Shown: positions 35,604 to 46,428 of the stretch, piece by piece
Numbering within the stretch: position 1 is the first letter of the stretch
Layout of the letters: each line of letters starts with the position of its first letter
From: Stenocarpella maydis
Taxonomy: Eukaryota > Ascomycota > Sordariomycetes > Diaporthales > Diaporthaceae
DNA length: 56,436 nt
Direction: 5' to 3'
NCBI GenBank assembly: GCA_002270565.1
Contig: NQMI01000211.1
Span: forward strand, 1 to 56,436
Program-made: the position numbers and the translations under genes
Notes under the pieces: model-generated
Told to the model about the DNA's origin: nothing
What the model saw: the letters and a program-made list of their open reading frames with translations, nothing else
Database searches by the model: none

Positions 35604-38139
35604 CTAATCTACACTGCGGCCGCTCAATCCAGCCTCCTCGCATGCATCCGGCTCGCTGCTGCGGTAGGGTGCTAGACCAGTGGCCGCATCCCTCTTCTGG
35701 AGGTGGATGGCCAGCGAGAGCGTCAAGGCCGCGCACACGATGAATGCGACGGTCGTGGCGTTGCCCACAAGGAAGCGGGGAGCGTATGTCGTGTTGTACG
35801 TCAGCAGCGGGATCCACGCGTTGAAGGCATATCTGTGATTGGGGAGTGTCAGCCACGATTGCAGTGGACTTGTCGCCGAATATCTTTGGGCAGTGGCTTA
35901 GAAGGTTGCCAAGAGAGTGGATTGAACCTACGCTACCGAGTTTGTCGACCCGAGGATGATCTTTCTCTCCAGGCTGTCCCCGGCGCAGTGCTCGTTGACC
36001 ATAGTCTTTTTAAGGAGGGGGGGGGGATGGATTAGCTTATCGTCGTGTAGTGTAGTGTGAGTCTGCTTGGAGGTTAAACGTACAAGGAATACAGGACCGG
36101 AGCCTTGTGCAAAACTGAAACATTCACACAGTCAGTGGCGCTGGTAGTTTGACCTTCAATTCTGAAGTCGGTAACTGACCCGGTGAGGTAAAACGACGCC
36201 CATTTGAGCCCAAAAGGTACGCCGTCCCAGATGGCCAGATTCATGGCAGCAAAGAAGCAGACGGCGAGCGAGAAGTAGACGACCGGCGCGCGGACCTGCA
36301 ACAAGTCGCTGGTCCAGCCGTAGTACAGGGTGCTGACGATGGTGATGGCGTTTATGACCGTGGGGTACGTGTTGATCTCGGGGACGGTGTAACTGCAAAA
36401 CAGTGTTAGAGCTGGGAATAACGCGAGGCCGCCCGCCCACTTATCCGTGCTCCAAACACTAGGTACTACCCACCGGTCGAGGCTCTTTAGCCACAGGTTC
36501 ATGTAGCCTCCGATGTTCTCGCTGCAAATGAAGAATCTGGCATATTCGATGGTCAGATACATGGCACACTTGCAGGATCTCCCGGGGACTCCCAGGGGTC
36601 ACGCTCTCACGTGTAATAAGCCGTGTAGACCCAGAAGTGCCACTTCTTAAGGATGCGCCTCGCCCCTTGCCACGTGAACGGCTCCTCGAGCTGCTTGCCC
36701 GCCCGCCTCATCCGGTCGAGGGCGAGGAGCTTCTCCTTGTCGGTCAGCCAGTGGACACGGGTGTTACTGGGGAGATCTGGTAGGGCGTAGTAGGCTAGGT
36801 AGATAGGTGTCAGTGACAACTGGACGACTGCTCCAGTTGAACGAGGCATGAGAGATCTGTAACTACCCCATAGTGCCATTGGGAAAGTTATCACTCCGTC
36901 AAATACAAATAGCCAACGCCAGCCGGATATGCCATGGACACCGTCCATGCCGGAGTAAAGAGCAGCTTGCTGTTTCTTTTGTCAGTGGTATTCTTGGGCT
37001 GGGGTTGGGGGAGGGAGCAACGGACTAAGTATCCACTGAACATCGAGCCAACAAATGCGCTGGCAAAGAAAATGCAGGCTCTCTTTGCGAGCTCTGTTCA
37101 GAACCATTAGCGCCAGACCATCTTCTTGCGTGGAGGCTCCTGGGTCTTTTTCTATACCGTCCTTTGTGTACCAGCCTCCAAGTACTGTGTGAACAGCAGG
37201 ATAGAAAGTGCCCTCCGCGAGGCCGACCTGTGGAACTGTTGTGAGCGGCGCGTGTATATCAAGCGTGGGTGGTTAGGAGGGCAAGGGAATATACTTACCA
37301 AGAAACGGCAGGCGTACAACTGATGAGTATTCTTGACGGAGGCAGTAGCAAAGGTGACTATGACCCAGGCCACTGCGAAACTCAAGTTAGTTGCATTCTG
37401 ACATATTTGGGGCATCGCAATGACGAATTCAAATCCAGAGAAACTGAAGACTTCCGGAAAGACCTACATTCCCAGCTAGGACACCAAAGTGAAAGTCGAA
37501 CTGCACACACGGTCAGCGCTGGTTCACTTGTTTGCAGATGACTACCCACCCCTGGTGCAGATTATCTGTGAGGGTATCTGCGATATGACATAGCCTCTGT
37601 TGCCGTCAGTTGGGCGCTTCAGGCTTTGAAATCACAAGGTACGGGGTCATTATGCTCACATTGTCCACATTGTGGTGAAACTGTAAACTGAAGTTTTAGT
37701 ATTCAGCAAGGCCGGTATTTGTTTTATTTCCCATGGGTTTCTTCTCACGTTTGGTACTCGTTCCCAACAACATTCAGTTCCTCTTTCATCCCAGAGACAT
37801 ATGCATTTGCTGGAGAACTGTTAGCCCCGAATCTGTCGGCTTAGTTGTAAGTTTACCTATATGCTGACAGATATTATTAGTATTCAGGTTCTTGCTGAAG
37901 TACGTAAAGCCCGCCCAAGTGAGAATGAAAAAGTCGATCTTTGCAATGAAGCGACGCTCCTCAGGAGTCCTGTCGAAAGTGTCCCAGACAACGGCTCGGA
38001 TCCTTCTGCGCAGGGACTTTTTCTCTGGGGGGGGTTCTCCATCGCTTGTAGAGGTCGTCCTAGGCGACTCTGACGCCAACACGGCGGCCAATTGGCCACT
38101 GGAGTTCTTCATGGCGAGGCTCGCAAACAGGAAGCTCAA
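35604..38139 (-). CDS. DAL5-family MFS permease (allantoate/pantothenate/nicotinate type), fifteen exons, 508 aa
   Basis: This is an anion:cation symporter-type MFS protein of the plasma membrane for a small organic acid. I traced 14 introns of 49-99 bp. Exons, right to left: 38,139-37,869; 37,809-37,749; 37,680-37,660; 37,596-37,550; 37,500-37,468; 37,372-37,299; 37,227-37,158; 37,093-37,026; 36,969-36,867; 36,794-36,611; 36,521-36,474; 36,392-36,180; 36,114-36,084; 36,005-35,932; 35,832-35,604. They sum to 1,527 nt with consistent phases. Family signatures in order are DRTPEERRFIAKIDFFIL..FSKNLNT, YVSGMKEELN, TIGYVISQIPSQ, RFLVGLAEGTFYP, WYTKDELAKRACIFF and FDGVITFPMALW. Then come ENIGGYMNLWLKSL, INTYPT and NAWIPLLTY. 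A start at 38,112 is also possible. No stop or frameshift is needed, so the gene looks functional. Confidence 0.88.
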
Positions 38140-38574
38140 ATATCGTCCAAAAGTAAAACGAACGTGTTAGACATTTCCCCAACCTCCCCTCAGGCTGCAC
38201 ACGGAGGTATGAAGGCGCCGGTATTTGAACCGTCCGGGGCCGGCCAGAATGCAGGGCAATGGGGTAAGATCCGGCGTCCCGTCACGGGCATCTTCATGAT
38301 GCAATTGATAAGAGCGCCTCGCCCCAGAAGCCGACGTCCGTGGTCCGCAGCTCCTACGGCATCTTACTGCCGTTGATTGGTGCGTTGCGTCTTCGAGCTT
38401 GGCTCGTCTTTTGTGGAGGCCATGACACCATTTGAGGGGTTGCACTAGAAAATCGAGGGCCGACAATCAACCAAGATTACCAGTATCCAGGCTTGAGACC
38501 CCTATATCCGTCCTGAATCTGGATATAGACTCGCTGTCAGGTGAAAAGAAAGCCTCCTGCATGTCAACTTCATC
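38140..38574. promoter_or_regulatory. Shared upstream region of divergent permease and dioxygenase genes
   Basis: About 435 bp separate the two start codons, so both promoters must lie here. I see no clear TATA box or named operator. The arrangement allows co-regulation of the two genes, but that is inference. Confidence 0.45.
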
Positions 38575-39878
38575 ATGTCTCCTGCCCGGACAGCGGACGA
38601 CCTGCCCCCCTACGAATACCCCAGGGAGACAGGGGAGAAGCGTGCGTATATACCTGCGAAGGGCTGTCGCAGGCATGCAAATAACTGACAGGGTATTACC
38701 TCCCTAGTGGAGTATGCGGATCTAGAGGCCCTTGATATCTCGAAGCTAAACCAGCCGGGCGGAAAGCAGGCCCTGGCCGAGCAGGTCCTCAGCTTCATCA
38801 ACAAGAATGGTTCGCCGCAGTACTATCCTGCCGCCTGGGGACCCAGCAGCTGATAGACCTGATGCCCAGGGTTCTTCTACGTCGTCGGCCACGGCTTCAC
38901 AGACGACCAAGTCCGGCGCCAGTACGCCATCTGCCAGGCAGTTCTGGACCTCCCCCTGGAGGAGAAGCTCAAGTACCAGTGCGACACCGCCGCCGGCGAC
39001 TTCAGGGGCTACAAGCCGCAGTCGACGGGCAGGCTGGCGGCGCGGGACAACGACGAGCGGTACAACATGCCCAAGTTCACACCGGAGCACGCGCGCCCGC
39101 ACCCGCAGCCGATCCTCGACCACTGGGACGAGATCCGGGACTTCTCGCGCAGGGTCCACGACGCGCTGCTGCTGCCGCTGCTGCGGCTGTTCGCGGCCGT
39201 GCTGGAGCTCGAGGACGAGGACTTCCTCGTCCGGCGGCACCGCTACGAGGCCGCGGGGCTCGAGTACCTGCGATACATGCGCTACTTCCCGCGCGCGAGG
39301 GACGAGGACGCCGCCGCGGGCGACATCTGGGCCAAGGGCCACACCGACTACAACACGCTCACCTTCCTGTTCCACCAGCCCGTGGCCGGCCTGCAGGTGC
39401 AGACGCCCGAGGGCCGGTGGAGGCACGTCCGCTCGCCGCGGGACGCCGTCATCGTCAACATCGCCGACGCGCTCGAGTTCCTCAGCGGCGGGTACCTCAA
39501 GAGCACGGTGCACCGCGTCGTGAGGCCGCCCGAGGACCAGGCCGGCCGGCCGCGGCTGAGCCTCATCTACTTTGCCCGGCCAGAGGCCAACATTATCCTC
39601 GAGCCGGTCGAGAGCCCGCTGCTGAGGCGCATTGGGCTGGGGGCCCGGGGCGAGAAGGAGAAGTTCGCGCGCAAGGTGACTGCTGAAGGTGTGTGATGAA
39701 TGTGTTCGAGCTATCCAAACCACTGCGTGATTGTTATGCTGACCAGGTTTTTTTTTGGGGGGGGGCTACAGAGTGGGCGCGAGCACGCATCGCGAAAGAC
39801 CATCGGTTCCGCACGGGGCTCGTGGACCAGAGGGAAAAGGAGATCATTGCCGGGGTCGCCGAAACGTACTACGACTAG
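38575..39878 (+). CDS. 2-oxoglutarate/Fe(II)-dependent dioxygenase (IPNS-like), four exons, 364 aa
   Basis: This is an oxidoreductase that uses 2-oxoglutarate, O2 and Fe(II) to hydroxylate or desaturate a small molecule, presumably in the cytosol. Exons are 38,575-38,641, 38,708-38,809, 38,870-39,688 and 39,772-39,878; introns are 66, 60, 60+ and 83 bp class, and phase is kept. The N-terminal DIOX_N domain has GFFYVVGHG. The C-terminal domain has the iron ligands H-T-D (about residues 214-216) and a distal His in STVHRVV (about 270), plus the 2-oxoglutarate-binding R-x-S in PRLSLIYF (about 284). The last exon supplies the EWARARIAKDHRF tail typical of fungal members. The third intron holds T9 and G9 runs. 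The substrate is unknown; the divergent permease may bring it in. Confidence 0.88.
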
Positions 39879-40094
39879 ATTCACATGAATGAGCCGAGAG
39901 AAGGCTGTGGGTTGATGGAGTGGGCTTGACACTTCGGATCAGTTTATTTTGTCGCAGGCATCTCGGACCTTGAGAGCACTGTAGAATTTGGTCCCTCGTG
40001 AGATTCGATAAGGATAGGCGAGAATCATGTCGCGTGTTCTCCCGCCTCATGATATATTGGCCATTCGTCACCGCCCTGGCCTCGGTGGCAAGTG

Positions 40095-41387
40095 TCATTC
40101 AGTGCCCGAATCATTGATAAAATCGTCCTCGGCTCGAAGATCTGGGATGAAGCGGATTTCGGATCCCCGTAGACTCTCCAGCATGTTCCGGGCCATAACC
40201 TCCTCACGCTCGCTCACAAAACCCATTGCTTCAACCACCAGGGGTGGCCGGGACTGCCAGTCAAGGGAAGAGTAGGCGTTGTCATCAGTATCATCCGTTC
40301 CAGGTGGCGGCCCTTTATGCAGCAAGCGATCCAGCACCCATTCGACCTTGCGACAGCACCCGATCGGGCAGTAGCACTCCTCAAAGGCCAGCACTAGGCG
40401 ATCCAGAGCCATGCGCTTAATGCAATCGACGCGCTCGGCCCAGTCAAGCTCAAGGTCGAAGGTCTTCTGAGAGTGGAGCAACCACAAGGCATCCCGGGGC
40501 GAGAGCGTGCGCAAGTCGACAGATGCCTTGGTGGAGGGGCTCTGGTACAGGTTGGAATGGTCGCTTCCTCGATAGTCACGCATGTCAAAGGTATAGCTCA
40601 CATCGCGGAGGAGGGGCGCATTGTTCGTCCGGCGCTTTATATCGAGGATGAAGTCCTCCGCGGTAGATCCGACGATGGAATCGAGCAGGTTGCAGTACGA
40701 AGGTCGGCGAAACTCGCCTGCAGGGAAGATGAAATGGTTCCCGCCGAAGAATACCCGAGCGGCCTCGTCGTGTATTGCTCGACACACCCCTTGGACCAGT
40801 CCAAGTGGTGTTGGTGCACGACCATTCCCCAGTTCAAAGGAGTTCCGGTCTACCCCTTCGTAGCGGATGTACCGAGGCCCGTCAACACTTCTGTAATGTT
40901 TGACTGGTTCCGGTTCTCTCGTGCCGGGCCTGCTGTTCGGTATGGCAATCTTGCCCTTGATGAGGGCGAAGTTGTAGATCAAGTTGCGGACCTCAGTTGG
41001 AAGGTACATGAAACCATGGAACTCGCCGGACCGCCGTGTTTTGCATATCTCGAGTGTGCTGCGAAGGCGATAGGATGTTGAGAAGTTCGTTTCACCTGGT
41101 TCCGGTCTGTAGAGCGAGAACGTGTCCAACTTGACGGCAGGATCTATCTTGTCATCAGGGCTGGCAGTCCATACGTAACTGCCATACTTGTCTGAATCCT
41201 GGACTGTGCACTCCCTCATTTCCCGGTATAATTCCAACCTGTTGTACCAGTCCATGCTGCGAGCTGTGGAAAAGTGGGAGTCGACAACTTCCCGGAATGC
41301 TGGCGGGAAATCGCATCTCTCCGGGATTTGATAATCATAGCCCTGTTCCCACCGCAAGGCTTCTTTCATTGAAATGCCCATACTCAA
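40095..41387 (-). CDS. 2EXR-like fungal protein of unknown function, 430 aa
   Basis: This is an intronless ORF. The motif FMYLPTEVRNLIYNFAL near residues 125-141 matches the LPxEIRxxIY signature of fungal 2EXR/F-box-like proteins. Such proteins are expanded in Pezizomycotina and their molecular role is largely unknown. Further along there are a conserved-looking GLVQGVCRAIHDEAARVFFGGNHF block, which in this family follows the LPxE motif, and a Cys-containing stretch (CYCPIGCC). There is no signal peptide or membrane segment. The tail is acidic. The gene is tail to tail with the dioxygenase. The first ATG is used; ATGs at residues 3 and 7 are alternatives. Confidence 0.8.
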   Translation of the reverse strand: MSMGISMKEALRWEQGYDYQIPERCDFPPAFREVVDSHFSTARSMDWYNRLELYREMRECTVQDSDKYGSYVWTASPDDKIDPAVKLDTFSLYRPEPGETNFSTSYRLRSTLEICKTRRSGEFHGFMYLPTEVRNLIYNFALIKGKIAIPNSRPGTREPEPVKHYRSVDGPRYIRYEGVDRNSFELGNGRAPTPLGLVQGVCRAIHDEAARVFFGGNHFIFPAGEFRRPSYCNLLDSIVGSTAEDFILDIKRRTNNAPLLRDVSYTFDMRDYRGSDHSNLYQSPSTKASVDLRTLSPRDALWLLHSQKTFDLELDWAERVDCIKRMALDRLVLAFEECYCPIGCCRKVEWVLDRLLHKGPPPGTDDTDDNAYSSLDWQSRPPLVVEAMGFVSEREEVMARNMLESLRGSEIRFIPDLRAEDDFINDSGTE

Positions 41388-41756
41388 GAGACTCGAGCGT
41401 GATCGCGAAATCGAATATTTGTCGTGGACACTTCAACTTTGGCCGTCGTCTGAGGAGTGGAGCACTTTGGCTAGATGTGGAGGGCTGTTCACTGTGACGT
41501 TTTCGATAGGTGATAGTAACAGGGTTAAACCCTCTTTAGAGCGACAGCTGTAGTAGTACATTGCGGTGAAAGCCTCATTAAAAGCAAAAGTTTCAGTCTG
41601 CATCCCTCCTCAATAATACCTCTTTTGCTTACGCATGCCACGGTTTGAGATGACCGTTCCCGGTCTTCCACCGTCTACGTAACCAAGAAGTTTGATAACG
41701 CTTGAACCTTGGAACCTTCCAATGGAGGTTCGACCAGGTCACATACTGCCGGATTC
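41388..41756. other. Intergenic between 2EXR gene and dynamin gene
   Basis: This is the promoter region of the minus-strand 2EXR gene and the 3' region of the dynamin gene. A minus-strand frame from 41,917 to 41,675 overlaps the dynamin tail in another phase and has a natural composition. It could be an alternative final exon of the dynamin gene. Confidence 0.4.
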
Positions 41757-44605
41757 TTAGCAGTGCTGTAATTTGAGGCAGATGTCCTCCACACTGCTGA
41801 TACTTCCAGACCTTCCACGGTAGGTCGTCCATTGGTCTCTGTGACTGGAAGGCTTTGACGGATGAGTCCTCGGACTTGGGTGACCCCTTTGAACTGAATT
41901 GATGCTGCCTCTGCCATTCTTGGTAGACCCTGAGGCCACCGCGCCCCGATTTTCTCGAGATTCAGGTGTTGATGACCGGGTCATGACCGACGTCACCTTG
42001 GAAGACGGGCTTGCTGCTGCTGAAAAGTCTCCAGATGAGGATGCCTGTGTGCTGCTTGTTGGCGATTGGAACAACGATTCTAGCTGACTCGTAATGCTCA
42101 CCTGCTGCGTCGACGGGGCTGGAAGGTCGTCAACAACAGATTTGATTATCTTTGCATATCAAAATAGGCTAGAACTTACCTGAACTTGGCTGTCTCTGCC
42201 TTTCCGGAGTCGACACACTGGTGGCCGTCGGAAGGGCTGCATCATGACGCTTAGGGTCAGAATCGAGCATATGTAGAGCTGGATAAGGTGCAATTCGTGT
42301 ACCTATGAACTCCCTGCGTCTCTGCTGTTGGCATATTCGCAGGCCCTCACGCAGCAATCTCGCTTCGTTTTGCACGATATCTCGCTTCGACAAGATTTCG
42401 TCGGACTCGGATGCCAACTCTCTCAGTGTCTCTTCAGACATTTGGATGACTGCCGTTGGTGTCAGAATGCTTGGAATGTCGAATATGAGGCAGTTCTCTA
42501 CTGCAAGGTTTATGACATTCTCGATGAAAGTGTCGCGTGACAACTAGGAAGCTGGCTTTAGCAAAGTCAAAAGGACAGGGAGGGCTCGTGGGACTAACTT
42601 CGTAGTGAACCATCATCATGTCAATTACCTGATCTGTGCCAAAACTGCCCCGATATTTCTCTACGTTGGTGACAGCTTCCAAGATATCCCTGCGGCTCAC
42701 TTTCTCCTTTTTATTGAACAGTTCGGGGCTCTCAAGCCTCAACGCATGCAGAAATTGCTGGGAGCTGTGCCCCAAGGTTCTCTTTCGGAACTCTCTCTCA
42801 AGTGGGAGGCCGTAATCAGTCGTGTAAGGTCGAAGGAGTTCGTGCAGTTTGTTGTCGAGTAGTTGTCTCTTCTTGGCGAAGAACGGGTCAGCGCAACCTT
42901 TCAGTATGGCTCCGATGGTGTTGTCATCTCCTCGGATGACATATCCAAAGAGCTGGTCCACAAACGATTTGCTGGCAGCCTGGACTTGGTCAAGATGCAA
43001 TTCAGCAATCCGCCGCCAAGGCTGAGCTTGTCGCTTGAACAACTGGAAACCAAGCTCCCCATTTGGGACCCCGGGAAGCTCCTTCCCTTGGTTCAGAGAT
43101 GCCAGGTCCTCAAGCTCATCTGTGAGCGCTGAACCCGTGATCGAAAGAGGATCTGAGAAGTTCTTCTGGTATGATTCGATCAGACCTTTCAAGTGACCGG
43201 GAATCTCTTCCTCGTCATCTGAGTTGTCGTTTTCCAAATGGCCCTGTGAGTGGTCGTAATCACCTGCGCGGCCATCTGGGTCGTCTTGGAATTCCTGGAC
43301 GATATTGTAGGTAGAGCCCTTGCTCAGCATGGTAGCATCAAAGGCGCGGTTCATTTGTCGAAGCCGAGCTCTTAGCTTCTGGTCGACTGCCAGCAGGTCG
43401 CCGAAAAATTGGTGTCCATACCTTCCTTCAACAGCATCACGGGCCAGACGCTGAAAGTTCTCCGCGATACTCAGTAAATACGACCGCATCTCTTCTGGAG
43501 TGGATCTGGGTGTCCCTAGCTGCTGTAGATCCTGCTCACGTGCGCTCAGGCTGGTCTCGATCTCTTGGATGAGACCAGGCAAGCTTTGCCTAATGTGCTC
43601 AAGAAGAACTTTGCTGAGCTTGCTCCGAAGGCTTGCTATGCCTCTGTTCCTAGCAGGGATGGAAGCCCAGGCACCTCTCTGGAAGAATCTTTGCTCCTCT
43701 TGGTCTCTGTTATGAGATCCGTCGCTTCTCTCCTGTTCCGAGCTGTTGCGCAAAACATGCCAGCCCAGTGACAGCTGGTGGGTCGCCTCCAGTCCTCTGC
43801 AGAGATCGAGATACTTCTTCTCGTTGGCGTACCCGCCCGCTAGGTCTGGCTTGGTGACCACACCGACGATGCGTTTGTATTGCGGGTCGTATTTTTTGGC
43901 TCGGCTCAAGACCGATTGGTTCGCCAGCTGATTGTTTGCGGCGACCACAACCAGTATGACGCTTTTGCTCTTTTTCATGTATTTTTTTATCAGCGCATCG
44001 ACAAGTTTCCTGTCTTCCAGTGTTTGTTCTGAGGTCTCAGAGTGGAAAATGCCGGGAAGATCCACAAGAGTGAGCTCGGTGGCCTCGGGCCCAGCAACCA
44101 CCACGCGGAGGATATCATTTGAGAATCGCTTTGAACCATTACTAATCCCCATGAGCTCTCGAGCCTCATTGATAATCTCCGGCAACGTGTCCTTGTCCAA
44201 ACTCGACTTTTGGAAGGGAACAGACTCCTCCCGCTCGACCTCATTGGCATGGTCGGCTGGTCCCGTTGCTTTGTGAATGCTGACCGTGATCTTGGTCTCG
44301 GGGTGTCTCCGAAGGATGAGTTCTGTCGCGAATCGAGTACACAGGTCCCCATGGACTGGGAAATTCATCCCCGAAATGGCTTCGAGAACAGAGCTTTTCC
44401 CAGAAGACTGATCACCGACCACAATGATCTGTGGCAGCTGGACAATCTCGCCGATTCGGAGCTCTCGGAGGCTGTCGATAGTGTCGAGCAGAACCCTGGC
44501 CTGCGGATCGTTCAGCTGTTCCATCACATCGTTATCAAAGACAGTATTTGCAGGAGGCACTTCTCCCACGGACACGGAAGGTGAAACATCAATAGCCGAA
44601 CTCAT
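41757..44605 (-). CDS. Dynamin-superfamily GTPase (Mx/Vps1-like) with Ser-rich tail, about 910 aa
   Basis: This is a large GTPase that assembles on membranes or organelles; fungal members of this type are often Mx-like and uncharacterised. Exons are 44,605-42,599, 42,543-42,180 and 42,118-41,757, with introns of 55 and 61 bp and phases consistent. The G domain has GDQSSGKSS (residues 64-72, P-loop), DLPG (about 170, G3) and TKPD (about 240, G4). A middle domain follows, then an acidic linker (DDEEE, about 470) and a GED near residues 640-720 containing MMMVHYE..SRDTFIENVINLAVENCL. The remaining roughly 170 residues are Ser/Thr/Pro-rich and probably disordered. No PH domain or transmembrane segment is visible. 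An in-frame ATG lies 60 bp upstream. The 3' exon and stop are the least certain part. Confidence 0.88.
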
Positions 44606-46428
44606 AATGAGGGTTGAAATGTGACTTAGAGAGCTGGAGAAGAGCTGAAGAAGAGCTGATATCACAGCGCAAAGAATTTCGGGTGCTGATTCTGGGTCAA
44701 AGAGAAGAAGGAGAAATGAGTAACAGATTTGGAATTGAGATAGCTGTAAGTCTCTGCGATGTCCCAGTGAGAATGTTGATAGACTCAGTTGTGGTATTGG
44801 ATTTTTGATATCTGATTATACCGGCATTGATTCTCAGCGGCAGGCCCTCAAGCTTTTATATTCTGGGATTCTAGACTGTCGAGCCATCTATCTCAACTTC
44901 CTATTCACAGATTTCTTTGTTGGTGCTTCATCTGTTGTTTCTCCAACACTCGTAATGCAGTATTTACTCAAATGGCCAGGAACCCGAGCAGGTCTGGGAA
45001 TGCCGGCAGCTGCAGCCAACAGGTTTCCCTTGAGCATCAACAGATAACGAAGGCCGGGCAAATAAAATTGTGCAAGATAGTTACATCCCAGTCTATGTGA
45101 CGCGATAATGTGGGATTCGAGACGTCTCAAATGTTTTAAAGTCACCGGTTCTGCGACCTGGTCAAGCCACGGGTGGTGTGCCCCATGATAAGCCAGCCAC
45201 TCGTCTATGGAAGATTTTACCGTGTGGGTACGCTGTTGGCTAATGACTTCGGATCTCGAGCTTATTCCAGACTGTCAGCGCTTGTCAGAGTTTCATATGC
45301 TGCCCCGAAGTTGCACGCGCGTAAGAAGGGCGACTTCAGCTCAGGAGGGGAAACCATGTGCTGTGCCGCATAGCTGCATATGTTGAGGCGCTATTGTTTT
45401 GATTAGGTTCACCACTTCTAATTATGCGGGGGGAGAATCCTGAGGAAGGATTCAGGTCACTGAATCTCTTTGATGAAGCCTAGACAGTGAATGGTCGGGT
45501 ACTTTGACTGTCGACGTGGCCTTTTGCCGATTTGTAACATGAATATCTCGGGGATAAGTGCGGCGTGGCGGCATCGGAAAAGGCGCTGGAAGCTGGGAGA
45601 GCACACTCGGAGGAGGGAAAGCGACAACAGTGGACGGCTCTACTGGTAGCTCCTCATATCAATTATTGCTCGTCTTCCTTCAATTATACATAGGAGACAC
45701 ACTCCTCGGCTATGGCCAACAGCGGAAGCGTACACGAAGACAAGCTCTTGTTTTTAAATAAACAAAATGCAGAAGAAAATCTGTCAGGCCCGGACGACAT
45801 ACGTTCGCCGTTTGAGGCCATATATTTGAGTATCATAAGAGGGAAAACCTCCTTTGATCTGATCTAATTTGCATCAAGGGCATGGCAATGGAACGAGCAA
45901 GAGTAGAAGCATACACGCCATCTCGATCCTGTCATTCCATTCAGCACTTGAGAAATGCGGGGTCAGTAACTTGGTAGGCTCCATGCATGGCTTCCCCTCA
46001 AACCTACCTCTACTTCTAGTTACCGAGAGGGGAGCGCTCTGGATACTGACTATGGTGAAGCCCGTGGGACAGCTTAGTTTGCCTGGCTATTTCTGAACGA
46101 CGACATCTCCGCACACTCCAGAACAAACCGGACAAGATGAGGCGAAGCAGTCAAACTCGGATCTGTGCCCAATAATTCTTCTCGCGCGGCTTTTCCACTT
46201 ATCCAAAAGAGTTCAGACAATTCACTACTGGCTCAGGCTCTGTTGGCTTGGTACATCCCCTACCAAAATCAGCTCACTACGTGACACAAGCACGGCGTCG
46301 ACCAGGGCCAGGTTGTTGGACGGTTCAAGACAATTGAGGTGGCCTCCGCGATCCGCTCGGCACGGTTGCGCCTAGGCGACATTACTTAGGTAGAGACGTA
46401 TCCGCAGGCTCAGACCTGGTGAATTCAC
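44606..46428. other. Intergenic, head-to-head promoters
   Basis: About 1.8 kb lie between the dynamin gene and the alcohol dehydrogenase gene, which diverge. Short ORFs are present, but none shows a domain. I see no RNA gene or repeat. Confidence 0.55.

Noticed and set aside
38746..39723. 325-codon minus-strand ORF opposite the dioxygenase
   Set aside because: It is the antisense shadow of GC-rich exon 3; the plus strand has the catalytic motifs.
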